Below are positions 1 through 7,464 of a stretch of 16,793 nucleotides of DNA, piece after piece (within the stretch, counting starts at the first letter, position 1; each line of letters begins with the position of its first letter). Made by a program: the position numbers and the translations under genes. The stretch is from an uncultured Clostridium sp. (GTDB lineage Bacteria > Bacillota > Clostridia > Lachnospirales > Lachnospiraceae). The DNA is taken from NCBI GenBank assembly GCA_900547035.1, contig URFM01000069.1, positions 1-16,793 on the forward strand, given 5' to 3'. A model generated the notes under the pieces. It was not told the origin of the DNA, made no database searches, and saw only the letters and a list, made by a program, of their open reading frames with translations.

Positions 1-6
1 TCTTGC

Positions 7-48
7 CCGGCTTTGGCCGGATAAGAAGCATCGGATGTCCATCCGATG
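7..48. repeat. two adjacent short inverted repeats
   Basis: Two hairpin-forming sequences follow one another. The first pairs CCGGC (7-11) with GCCGG (16-20) around a 4-nt loop. The second pairs CATCGGATG (29-37) with CATCCGATG (40-48), a perfect 9-bp arm with only 2 nt between, so in RNA the inner pairs would open to form a loop. They lie directly left of the longer inverted repeat at 50-110. No convincing gene end is visible in 1-28, although one frame does stop at 22-24, so this could be the tail of an upstream gene plus its 3' region. Confidence 0.5.
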
Positions 49-49
49 T

Positions 50-110
50 GAAAATGAGGGCAAAAACATGCTTATAAGCAAGCTTAACGCCTGCTTTTGC
101 CCTCATTTTC
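50..110. terminator. perfect 16-bp inverted repeat, probable bidirectional terminator
   Basis: GAAAATGAGGGCAAAA (50-65) is the exact reverse complement of TTTTGCCCTCATTTTC (95-110), with a 29-nt spacer. The GC core is flanked by A runs on the left arm and T runs on the right, so either strand would give a stem followed by U residues, as expected for a two-way intrinsic terminator between an upstream gene and the cupin gene. The spacer is longer than a usual terminator loop and contains its own palindrome, GCTTATAAGC (70-79). A mobile or repeated element end is an alternative that cannot be tested inside this window. Confidence 0.5.
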
Positions 111-124
111 CCACCGTCCTGAAC

Positions 125-133
125 TGTTACAAT
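125..133 (+). promoter_or_regulatory. possible extended -10 promoter of the cupin gene
   Basis: TGTTACAAT contains the extended -10 dinucleotide TG one base before a TACAAT hexamer (128-133). No good -35 is visible; the position 16-17 nt upstream falls in the right arm of the inverted repeat. A start near 140 would leave a leader of under 20 nt, short but workable with the ribosome binding site at 142-147. Weak call. Confidence 0.3.
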
Positions 134-157
134 TAAATAAAGAAAGGAATGGTTTCA

Positions 158-598
158 ATGAGAATCAGCGATAAAGAGCAATTTGCGCAGACGAATGTGT
201 TTGGGCTGGGAAAAGAGAATTCTGCTTTTGCACAGTATTTTATTGGGAATTCCTACTTAAATCCCCTGACGGACCCTGCAAAATGCAGCCTGTTTCTGGC
301 CAATGTAACATTTGAACCCGGCTGCCGCAACAACTGGCATATTCATCACGCAAAAAGCGGTGGCGGACAGCTTTTGATCTGCACCGCGGGAAGCGGCTGG
401 TATCAGGAGGAAGGGAAAGAGGCCGTCAGCCTGGAGCCGGGAACGGTCATCACCATTCCGCCGGAGGTAAAGCACTGGCACGGAGCCAAGAAGGACAGCT
501 GGTTTTCCCACATCGCAATCGAGGTGCCGGGAGAGGAGACCTCCAACGAGTGGCTGGAAGCGGTAGACGATGAAGCCTACGCCGCTCTGGAGCAGTAA
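158..598 (+). CDS. cupin domain protein, small metal-binding single-domain type
   Basis: This is a 146-residue protein made almost wholly of one cupin (beta-barrel) domain. The likely metal ligands are visible: H61 and H63 (with H64) in HIHH, Q71 after GGG, and the later histidines H106/H108 in KHWHG and H118 in FSH. The pattern NNWHIHHA...GGGQ..., ...PGEETSNEWLE matches the clostridial cupins often listed with the carboxymuconolactone decarboxylase group. The substrate is unknown, and enzyme or sensor roles are both possible. There is no signal peptide or membrane segment, so it should be cytoplasmic. The start at 158 is chosen over the in-frame ATG at 149 because AAAGG (143-147) sits 10 nt before 158 but touches 149. 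It is its own unit, bounded by the inverted repeat on the left and a terminator on the right. Confidence 0.85.
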   Translation: MRISDKEQFAQTNVFGLGKENSAFAQYFIGNSYLNPLTDPAKCSLFLANVTFEPGCRNNWHIHHAKSGGGQLLICTAGSGWYQEEGKEAVSLEPGTVITIPPEVKHWHGAKKDSWFSHIAIEVPGEETSNEWLEAVDDEAYAALEQ

Positions 599-616
599 AA
601 CATCAGATTTAAAATC

Positions 617-672
617 AATGCCGCCATGGCAGCTGAGGAAGCTTTTCCTTCGGCCTGTCTGGCGGTATTTTT
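617..672 (+). terminator. branched intrinsic terminator after the cupin gene
   Basis: AATGCCGCCA (617-626) pairs with TGGCGGTATT (660-669), giving 10 bp with one G-U pair, followed by more T residues (670-672). The 33-nt interior holds a smaller hairpin around GAGGAAGCTTTTCCTTC, so the whole may fold as a branched stem. It closes the cupin unit 18 nt after its stop. Confidence 0.65.
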
Positions 673-764
673 ATAGGCATTTGGAGCCTGGCTGACAAAA
701 GCTTAAGGGGATGGGGGAAGAGGGGCTTCGGAAAACTGCTATATACTTTGCTTACGCTTTATAT

Positions 765-770
765 TATAAT
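765..770 (+). promoter_or_regulatory. -10 box of a probable promoter for the LRR gene
   Basis: A consensus TATAAT lies at 765-770, 80 nt before the chosen start of the LRR gene, in a locally AT-rich stretch after the cupin terminator. No consensus -35 stands at 16-18 nt upstream: TATACT (742-747) is the element at 17 nt, and the better TTGCTT (748-753) is only 11 nt away. The hexamer and its position support a promoter, but the strength is uncertain. Confidence 0.4.
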
Positions 771-849
771 GGCATTACAGCCGAGGTCTGCCCGGAGGTA
801 AGGGCATAAAACAGCGGAGAAAATGAACATAACAGGGAAGGAAAGACAG

Positions 850-2733
850 ATGAAATTGACGGAACAGAGATGTCCCGCCTGCAACGGGACCCTGAAAATC
901 GATGAGAAGAATCCTCATGTGGCGGTATGCGAATACTGCAAGAGCAGGTATATCCTGGAGTGGGAGAATGGACTTGCTCCTATTGGCAACGGGAACGAAC
1001 AGAAGGCGGGCCCAAAGGGAGCGGCTTCCCAGGGAAAAAACGGCCAGAAAAAGACCGGAAGACTGGCGCTGCTGGTTTGCTGCGCGGCTGCTCTGGCGGT
1101 ATTGGCTGTCCTTCCATCCCTGCTGCGGCCCGATTCCGCCGAACAGACAACCCAGGGCTCTGTCTCCGCGGAGGCGGCGGACACGGGAGGGATGGGACAG
1201 GAGAATGTCCTGCCGGCAGGGATTCTGGCGGATTTCTGCCAGGAGGTCTTTGGACAGCCCGTTGAGGCAATCCCTCCGGACCGAATCCGGTCCATTCAGT
1301 GGCTGGAAGTGAAATCTACCATGGATTACCATGAAATCGGCTACAGCGTGGACAATCCCATGGAGGATTCCCAGGCCCAGCTGACCTGGGTGGAATTTGA
1401 CCGGGATGCTTACGGCAGCATTTCCCTGGAGGGCCTGTCCGCATTTTCCGGCCTCAAAAAGCTTACGGTCAGCCGGTCTCTCCGGAGAGAGGACTTAAAA
1501 GGGCTGAAGCTTGAGAGCATCGGAGGGTACTTCGCAAGTCTGGAGGAGACAGCGGGGCTGGTGGAGAATCCCGAGGAGCTGAGGGAGGTCCGAACCACCG
1601 GAAGCCAGTTCAGCCTGCAGGGAATCGACAAGATGCCGAAGCTGGAATCCCTGTCCATCGATGGAGAACAGGTGGAGGAGATGAGGCTTCTGGTCCAGGC
1701 AGAGGCGCTGAAAAAGCTGTCCCTGGATCTTTACGACGGCTCTGCGGACTTTTCCGTGTTCAGCGCCCTGCCGGGGCTGGAGGAGCTTGCGGTCAGCTGC
1801 CAGAATCTGAAGGACATCAGTTCTGTCTCCAATATGGAGAACTTAAAGAGCCTGGAATTGGAGTATGGGACCTTTCTGGATTTGGAGCCCTTAAGGAGCT
1901 GCCAGAATCTGGAACGGCTGTGGCTGTTAAGCTGCGATGAGCTGAAGGATTTGTCCGTGGTGGAGACGCTGACGGGCTTAAGGGATTTGGGCCTGGAAGT
2001 GCCATACGGCTGCGGGGAGCCCAATCTGGGAGGATTGACTGAGTTGAAAAAGCTGTATCTGGGAAATTTCAGCCAGACGGGATTTTTGCAAAATCTCAGC
2101 GGCCTTGAAGAGCTGACCCTGGACGGCTGCCGGGTAGACGACGGAAGCGCCTTTGCCGGGCTGACCAGCCTGAAAACCCTGACCTGCACTTCGTTCGGAC
2201 ATTCGGAGATGGATTATTCCTTCGTGGCCTCCCTTCCGGCGCTGGAAACCCTGGATTTGGAGGGAATGGTCACTTACGGGGATATTTCCGGGATTTTCAA
2301 TATGCCTTCCCTGAAATCCCTGGATATCAGCTATATGGAGTGTGAGATTGATTTTGACCGGATTCAGGAAAACCAGACCCTGGAGGAACTGTATATGGAC
2401 AGCATGACCCTCTACGAAAATGTGAGTGTCAGCGGCTCCGGGGCCATTACCTATGTGGACTGGGATGAGGTGGATTTAAAGGAGCATCTGGATTTTCTGG
2501 GGAAACTTAAGGGGCTGAAGGTGCTGAGCATCCGGGAAAATGAGCTGACGGATTTGGGCTTTGTCTCTCCCATGACGGCCCTGACGGAAATTGATTTTGG
2601 GGATAATTACGTGACGGATTTAACGCCTCTGGCTCAGCTTCCTGCGCTGAAAGAGGTCAACTGCCAGGAGAATCCCATCTCCAATTATGAGGTTTTGGGG
2701 GATTCGGTGAAGATGGTGAGGGATTCTGTCTGA
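850..2733 (+). CDS. membrane-anchored leucine-rich repeat protein with N-terminal zinc ribbon
   Basis: This 627-residue protein has three parts. Residues 8-30 form a zinc ribbon with C8-x2-C11 and C27-x2-C30. Residues 31-71 are a polar, basic linker. Residues 72-92 form a single hydrophobic membrane segment preceded by KKTGR, so the ribbon should be cytoplasmic and the rest outside. From about residue 170 to the end there are SDS22-like leucine-rich repeats (for example LKSLELEYGTFLDLEPLRSC and LTEIDFGDNYVTDLTPLAQL), some irregular in the middle. LRRs usually bind proteins; the ligand and any signalling role are unknown. The start at 850 follows GGAAGGAAAG (835-844) with good spacing; an in-frame ATG at 823 after GGAG is possible and would add nine residues. 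It has its own -10 box and terminator, so it appears to be a single-gene unit. Confidence 0.8.
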   Translation: MKLTEQRCPACNGTLKIDEKNPHVAVCEYCKSRYILEWENGLAPIGNGNEQKAGPKGAASQGKNGQKKTGRLALLVCCAAALAVLAVLPSLLRPDSAEQTTQGSVSAEAADTGGMGQENVLPAGILADFCQEVFGQPVEAIPPDRIRSIQWLEVKSTMDYHEIGYSVDNPMEDSQAQLTWVEFDRDAYGSISLEGLSAFSGLKKLTVSRSLRREDLKGLKLESIGGYFASLEETAGLVENPEELREVRTTGSQFSLQGIDKMPKLESLSIDGEQVEEMRLLVQAEALKKLSLDLYDGSADFSVFSALPGLEELAVSCQNLKDISSVSNMENLKSLELEYGTFLDLEPLRSCQNLERLWLLSCDELKDLSVVETLTGLRDLGLEVPYGCGEPNLGGLTELKKLYLGNFSQTGFLQNLSGLEELTLDGCRVDDGSAFAGLTSLKTLTCTSFGHSEMDYSFVASLPALETLDLEGMVTYGDISGIFNMPSLKSLDISYMECEIDFDRIQENQTLEELYMDSMTLYENVSVSGSGAITYVDWDEVDLKEHLDFLGKLKGLKVLSIRENELTDLGFVSPMTALTEIDFGDNYVTDLTPLAQLPALKEVNCQENPISNYEVLGDSVKMVRDSV

Positions 2734-2747
2734 GACGGGAGAGAAGG

Positions 2748-2785
2748 GCGGGGGCTTTTGGGATTCCCAAAAACCCTTGCTTTTT
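2748..2785 (+). terminator. intrinsic terminator after the LRR gene
   Basis: GCGGGGG (2748-2754) and TTTTGGG (2756-2762) pair with CCCAAAA (2766-2772) and CCCTTGC (2774-2780). This makes a 14-bp stem with one 1x1 mismatch and two G-U pairs around the loop ATT, followed by five Ts (2781-2785). It ends the LRR unit and overlaps the -35 box of the next promoter. Confidence 0.75.
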
Positions 2786-2805
2786 CCATTGTTTAAAATT
2801 ATAAT
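2777..2805 (+). promoter_or_regulatory. sigma-A type promoter of the relA unit
   Basis: TTGCTT (2777-2782) is separated by exactly 17 nt from a perfect TATAAT (2800-2805). Transcription should start near 2812, giving about 40 nt of leader before the relA ATG. The -35 lies in the descending arm and T-tract of the preceding terminator, an economical overlap of stop and start signals. Confidence 0.7.
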
Positions 2806-2851
2806 TGTAGAATGACTACCGTTGTATTTTGATAGGAAAAGGTGACCATTT

Positions 2852-5140
2852 ATGGCAAATGAGGCGACAAAAGAAAAACTGGATATTGAACTGGAGGCCC
2901 CGGCCAGCTTTACCAGTCCGGAGGCTTTGTACCAGGATCTGATTCAGACCATCCGCAGATACCATCCTTCGGATGATATTACCATGATTGAAAAGGCGTA
3001 CAAGGTTGCCACAGAAGCCCATAAGGACCAGAAGCGCAAATCCGGGGAACCCTATATCATCCATCCTCTCTGCGTGGCGATTATCCTGGCGGATTTGGAG
3101 ATGGATAAGGAGACCATTGAGGCGGGACTGCTCCACGATGTGGTGGAGGATACGGTGATGAGCCTGGACGATTTGACCAGGGAATTCGGCTCCGAGGTAT
3201 CCTTTCTGGTTGACGGAGTGACAAAGCTGACCCAGTTAAACTGGGATAAAGATAAAGTAGAGATTCAGGCGGAGAACCTGCGGAAGATGTTCCTGGCTAT
3301 GGCCAAGGACATCCGGGTAATCATCATCAAGCTGGCGGACCGGCTCCACAACATGCGCACGGGCCAGTTCTGGAAGCCGGAGAAGCAGAAGGAGAAGGCC
3401 AGGGAGACCATGGAAATCTACGCTCCCATCGCGGACCGTCTGGGTATTTCCAAAATCAAGATTGAGCTGGATGACCTTTCGCTAAAATTCCTCCAGCCGG
3501 AGGTTTACTACGACCTGGTGGAAAAAGTCCATCTGAAAAAGGACGCCAGGGAGGCATTTGTCCAGTCCATTGTGGATGAGGTAAAGAGCCACATGGAGGA
3601 GGCCGGCATCAAGGCCACCGTGGGAGGCCGGGTGAAGCATTTCTTCAGCATCTATAAAAAGATGGTGAAGCAGAACAAGACACTGGACCAGATTTACGAC
3701 CTGTTTGCGGTGCGGATTATGGTGGAGACGGTGAAGGACTGCTACGCGGCACTGGGCGTCATCCATGAGATGTATAAGCCCATTCCGGGACGGTTCAAGG
3801 ACTACATCGCCATGCCAAAGCCCAATATGTACCAGTCCCTCCACACGACCCTGATTGGCAACAACGGACAGCCTTTTGAGATTCAAATCCGGACCTACGA
3901 GATGCACCGCACGGCGGAATACGGAATCGCCGCTCACTGGAAGTACAAGGAGAGCGGAAGCGGAGCGGTGGCGGCCGGAAGCGAGGAGGAGAAGCTCAGC
4001 TGGCTGCGCCAAATCCTGGAGTGGCAGAGGGATACCGACGATTCCAAAGAGTTTTTGAACATGGTAAAAGGCGACCTGGACCTGTTTTCCGACAGCGTTT
4101 ACTGCTTTACGCCTTCGGGAGATGTGAAAACCCTTCCCAGCGGCTCCACGCCCATCGATTTCGCCTACTCCATCCACAGCGCCGTTGGCAATAAGATGGT
4201 GGGCGCCAGAGTCAACGGGAAGCTGGTGAATATCGATTACATTATCCAGAACGGGGACCAGATTGAGATTATTACCTCCCAGAATTCCAAGGGACCCAGC
4301 CGGGACTGGCTGAATATCGTCAAGAGTACCCAGGCTAAGAACAAGATCAATCAGTGGTTCAAGACCGAGATGAAGGAGGAGAACATTGTCCGGGGCCGGG
4401 AAGTGATTGAGCGCTACTGCAAGGCCAAGGGCATCAACTGGACCGAAATCAACAAGCCGGAGTACATGGAAAAGGTCATGGCCCGGTACGCCTTTAAGGA
4501 TTGGGATTCGGTGCTGGCCTCCGTAGGCCACGGCGGCCTGAAAGAGGGCCAGGTGGTCAACAAGATGCTGGAGGAGCGGGACAAGAAGCTGAAGCGGGAG
4601 ATTACCGACGAGGATGTGCTGAACGGCATTGCGGACACCCAGGGTACCGCCACTTTGAACGCCAGGGCCGGACGGTCCAAGAGCGGGATTGTGGTAAAGG
4701 GAATCCACGATTTGGCGGTCCGCTTTTCACGCTGCTGCAGCCCCGTTCCGGGGGACGAGATTGTAGGCTTCGTCACCAGGGGCCGCGGAATCTCCATTCA
4801 CAGGACGGACTGCATCAATATCCTGAACCTTCCGGAGGATGAGAGGAGCAGGCTGATTGACGCGGAGTGGCAGGTGCCGGAGGACGGGACCAGCGGCGAG
4901 CGGTATTCGACGGAAATCAGTATTTTTGCCAACAACCGCATCGGGATGTTCGCGGATATTTCAAAAGTTTTTACAGAGCGGCAGATTGATATTACATCCA
5001 TGAACGTGCGCACCAGCAAACAGGGCAAGGCGACGATTATCATGACCTTCGACATACACGGCATGGAGGAGCTGAACCGCCTGATTGACAAAATCCGCCA
5101 GATTGAGGGCGTGCTGGATATTGAGCGCACCACTGGCTGA
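2852..5140 (+). CDS. relA: bifunctional (p)ppGpp synthetase/hydrolase (RelA/SpoT family)
   Basis: It makes (p)ppGpp from ATP and GDP/GTP during amino-acid starvation and degrades it otherwise, acting on ribosomes in the cytoplasm. The 762 residues are a full-length long RSH protein. The HD hydrolase domain (about 45-200) shows H71, H95-D96 and E99-D100 in LLHDVVEDT, then LADRLHNMRT (161-170). The synthetase domain (about 255-370) shows K262-x3-S266-I-x-K-K-M271, YDLFAVRI and YQSLHTT. Its RFKD motif (314-317) is the RxKD type typical of bifunctional enzymes rather than the ExDD of synthetase-only RelA. TGS follows (about 410-470), then a conserved-cysteine region with H619, C628-C629, H650 and C654, and a C-terminal ACT domain (about 687-762). 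AAAAGGTG lies 8 nt before the ATG. No dtd gene lies downstream; the next gene begins 25 nt later. Confidence 0.97.
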   Translation: MANEATKEKLDIELEAPASFTSPEALYQDLIQTIRRYHPSDDITMIEKAYKVATEAHKDQKRKSGEPYIIHPLCVAIILADLEMDKETIEAGLLHDVVEDTVMSLDDLTREFGSEVSFLVDGVTKLTQLNWDKDKVEIQAENLRKMFLAMAKDIRVIIIKLADRLHNMRTGQFWKPEKQKEKARETMEIYAPIADRLGISKIKIELDDLSLKFLQPEVYYDLVEKVHLKKDAREAFVQSIVDEVKSHMEEAGIKATVGGRVKHFFSIYKKMVKQNKTLDQIYDLFAVRIMVETVKDCYAALGVIHEMYKPIPGRFKDYIAMPKPNMYQSLHTTLIGNNGQPFEIQIRTYEMHRTAEYGIAAHWKYKESGSGAVAAGSEEEKLSWLRQILEWQRDTDDSKEFLNMVKGDLDLFSDSVYCFTPSGDVKTLPSGSTPIDFAYSIHSAVGNKMVGARVNGKLVNIDYIIQNGDQIEIITSQNSKGPSRDWLNIVKSTQAKNKINQWFKTEMKEENIVRGREVIERYCKAKGINWTEINKPEYMEKVMARYAFKDWDSVLASVGHGGLKEGQVVNKMLEERDKKLKREITDEDVLNGIADTQGTATLNARAGRSKSGIVVKGIHDLAVRFSRCCSPVPGDEIVGFVTRGRGISIHRTDCINILNLPEDERSRLIDAEWQVPEDGTSGERYSTEISIFANNRIGMFADISKVFTERQIDITSMNVRTSKQGKATIIMTFDIHGMEELNRLIDKIRQIEGVLDIERTTG

Positions 5141-5165
5141 AACCGGAGAAGGAGGACCTTTGAGG

Positions 5166-5798
5166 ATGAGCGATTTTCGGATTAAGACCTGCGTGCTGGG
5201 ACCGGTCAGCACCAACTGTTATATCCTGTACCGCCAGGGCGGACGGGAGGCCGTGGTGGTGGACCCGGCGGACAACGGCGGATATATTGCCAACCAATGT
5301 AAGGAGCTGGGGGTAATCCCCAGCGCTGTGGTGCTGACCCACGGCCATTTTGACCATATTATGGCGGTGGAGGATTTGAAGCGGACCTTCCGGGCGGAGA
5401 TTTATGGCTCGGCCAGGGAGGAGGAGCTGTTTTCCGATTCCTCCTTAAACCTTTCCAGAGACTGGATGGGGCGGGTGGTCAGCTTTCACGCGGACGTTAC
5501 CCTGAGAGACGGACAGGAGATGGAGCTTCTGGGGATGAAGTGGAAGGCTCTGGAAACTCCGGGCCATACGGCCGGCTCCATGTGCTATTATATTGAGAAG
5601 GAAGGAATCCTTCTGTCGGGGGATACCCTGTTCTGCGAGTCCTACGGGAGAACGGACCTTCCGACCGGAAGCAGCGTTCAGATTGCGGATTCCATCCGGA
5701 ACAAGCTGTTTTTGCTTCCCGACGATACCATGGTGTATCCGGGGCACGGAGAGCCGACTACCATTGGCCATGAGAAGCAGTACAATCCTCTGGCCTGA
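5166..5798 (+). CDS. metallo-beta-lactamase-fold hydrolase, glyoxalase II-like
   Basis: This 210-residue cytoplasmic protein carries the complete metal-binding set of the fold: THGHFDH (H59, H61, D63, H64), H134 in TPGHTAGS, D153 in LLSGDTLF, and H194 in VYPGHGEPTT. The length and GRTDLPTGS segment match the short hydroxyacylglutathione-hydrolase-like proteins widespread in Firmicutes. These probably cleave thioesters or related small molecules; the true substrate here is unknown, and clostridia often lack glutathione. The start at 5166 is chosen because GGAGG (5151-5155) lies 10 nt upstream; the frame stays open further left into relA, but that part overlaps relA and has no ribosome site. 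It sits 25 nt after relA and 15 nt before hemZ, clearly in the same transcript. Confidence 0.9.
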   Translation: MSDFRIKTCVLGPVSTNCYILYRQGGREAVVVDPADNGGYIANQCKELGVIPSAVVLTHGHFDHIMAVEDLKRTFRAEIYGSAREEELFSDSSLNLSRDWMGRVVSFHADVTLRDGQEMELLGMKWKALETPGHTAGSMCYYIEKEGILLSGDTLFCESYGRTDLPTGSSVQIADSIRNKLFLLPDDTMVYPGHGEPTTIGHEKQYNPLA

Positions 5799-5813
5799 TA
5801 CAGGAGAATGAAC

Positions 5814-7352
5814 ATGATTGGATTATTAATACAGGGAAACATATTTGAGCAGGACATCAGAGAGCTTCTGATGTCCTTTTATCCGGGTGAGATTTACGCC
5901 CACGAGGTGAAGGAGGGCGTGGATTTTTATGTGGAAAGCCGTCTGGGAGAGGGGCAGGTCAGGCTTCTGGTGTGGGACCAGAAGGACATGAAGCCGGACC
6001 GGGAAATGAGGGGGCCGGAGAAAGACGGAAACCGGGAAGAGGACAGGGAGCAGACAGAGGCGGACGAGAAAGCACCGGCTGCCGGCTTTGCCCTGTCCAT
6101 GGACCGCAGCCATCCGGCTGATTTGAGCGATCATCTGGAAGCGAAAAATGTAATCAAGCAGCTGTTTTACGAGATGCTCTGTGAGCGGACCGGCCGCACC
6201 CTGCCCTGGGGTTCCCTGACGGGAATTCGTCCGACCAAAATCGCCCTGACCCGCCTGGAGGAAGGCTGGAGCGAAGAACAAATCCGCAGCTATATGAAGG
6301 AAACCTACATGGCCAGCGATGAGAAAATCGACCTTTGCATCGAGATCGGGGCCAGGGAGAAGAAACTTCTGGCCCCGGTGGATTATGAGAAGGGATACAG
6401 CCTCTATGTGGGAATCCCATTCTGTCCTACCACCTGCCTGTATTGTTCATTTACCTCCTACCCGATCAGCAAGTGGAAGGGTAGAACGGGGCTGTATCTG
6501 GATGCCCTGTTTCGGGAACTGGAATACACAGCGCAAAAGATGAAGGGAAGGCCCCTGGATACCATTTACTTCGGGGGCGGCACCCCTACCTCCCTGGAGG
6601 CAGCGGATTTGGACCTTCTGCTGGGAAAAGTGGAGAACCTTTTCGACACGGAGCATGTGCTGGAGTTTACGGTGGAGGCGGGACGGCCGGACAGCATTAC
6701 CAGGGAGAAGCTGCAGGTGCTCAAGGCTCACGGTATTAGCCGCATTTCCATTAATCCGCAGACCATGAACCAGAAGACCCTGGACCTCATCGGCCGCCGC
6801 CACACGGTGGATCAGGTGAAAGATACTTTTTACATGGCCAGAGAGCTGGGATTCGACAACATCAATATGGATTTGATTATGGGTCTGCCTCAGGAGGGAA
6901 TCAGGGAGGTGGAGCATACGCTGGAGGAAGTCCGACGGATGGCTCCGGATTCTCTGACGGTGCATTCTCTTGCCATTAAGCGTGCTGCCAGACTGAATAT
7001 GTTCAAGGAGGACTATAGTAATCTAACCATACAAAATACGCCGGAAATGATTGAGATGAGCATGAGGTGCGCCAGGGAAATGGGCATGGAGCCGTATTAT
7101 CTCTACCGGCAGAAGAATATGGCGGGAAATTTTGAAAATGTGGGATATGCTCTTCCTGGAAAAGCCTGTCTGTATAATATCCTGATTATGGAGGAGATGC
7201 AGACCATCGCGGCCTGCGGTGCGGGAACCACTACCAAGGTGGTATTTCCTGCCGAGAACCGGAGAGAACGCTGCGAAAACGTAAAAGAAGTGGAGCAGTA
7301 TGTGGTGCGGGTAGAGGAAATGATTGAGCGGAAGGAACGGATTCTGCGCTGA
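5814..7352 (+). CDS. hemZ: HemZ-type radical SAM protein (coproporphyrinogen dehydrogenase-like)
   Basis: A 512-residue protein of the oxygen-independent coproporphyrinogen III oxidase family, HemZ branch. The radical SAM cluster cysteines are C204, C208 and C211 in FCPTTCLYCSF, followed by the SAM-binding GGGTP at about 254-258 and the family segments TVEAGRPDS, SINPQTMN and MDLIMGLPQE. The N-terminal region (1-190) is typical of HemZ and holds a very charged insertion (about 58-90) rich in D, E, R and K. Classical HemN has CxxxCxxCxC; here the third cysteine is followed by Ser-Phe, as in HemW, so porphyrin oxidation is a family name and not proven. The start at 5814 is preferred: AGGAG (5802-5806) is 7 nt upstream, while the in-frame ATG at 5808 is only 1 nt from it. 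Same operon as relA. Confidence 0.9.
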   Translation: MIGLLIQGNIFEQDIRELLMSFYPGEIYAHEVKEGVDFYVESRLGEGQVRLLVWDQKDMKPDREMRGPEKDGNREEDREQTEADEKAPAAGFALSMDRSHPADLSDHLEAKNVIKQLFYEMLCERTGRTLPWGSLTGIRPTKIALTRLEEGWSEEQIRSYMKETYMASDEKIDLCIEIGAREKKLLAPVDYEKGYSLYVGIPFCPTTCLYCSFTSYPISKWKGRTGLYLDALFRELEYTAQKMKGRPLDTIYFGGGTPTSLEAADLDLLLGKVENLFDTEHVLEFTVEAGRPDSITREKLQVLKAHGISRISINPQTMNQKTLDLIGRRHTVDQVKDTFYMARELGFDNINMDLIMGLPQEGIREVEHTLEEVRRMAPDSLTVHSLAIKRAARLNMFKEDYSNLTIQNTPEMIEMSMRCAREMGMEPYYLYRQKNMAGNFENVGYALPGKACLYNILIMEEMQTIAACGAGTTTKVVFPAENRRERCENVKEVEQYVVRVEEMIERKERILR

Positions 7353-7464
7353 AGGCGGATTTGACATGGATTTTACCTGCTGCTGACAAAGGAATGATAG
7401 CCCTGCCATTTTTCCTGTGGTAAGCTTACAGATAAGAAGTGAAGCTGCGGGGGAGGACGTAAGG

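Noticed and set aside
2..136. Open frame on the plus strand across the hairpins at the left edge
   Set aside because: It is short, covers palindromic DNA and has no ribosome site before its ATGs; structure explains the region better than coding.
775..1332. Minus-strand open frame opposite the start of the LRR gene
   Set aside because: The plus-strand frame has a clear zinc ribbon and membrane segment with a ribosome site; the minus-strand protein has no recognisable features.
3482..4708. Long open frame on the minus strand opposite relA (about 408 codons)
   Set aside because: It lies entirely within the highly conserved relA gene, has no ribosome site, and its protein is a typical low-information mirror of GC-rich codon use.
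7361..7366. Consensus TTGACA after hemZ as a promoter for the membrane protein gene
   Set aside because: No acceptable -10 hexamer stands 15-19 nt downstream (the 17-nt position reads TGACAA), so a separate promoter is not supported.
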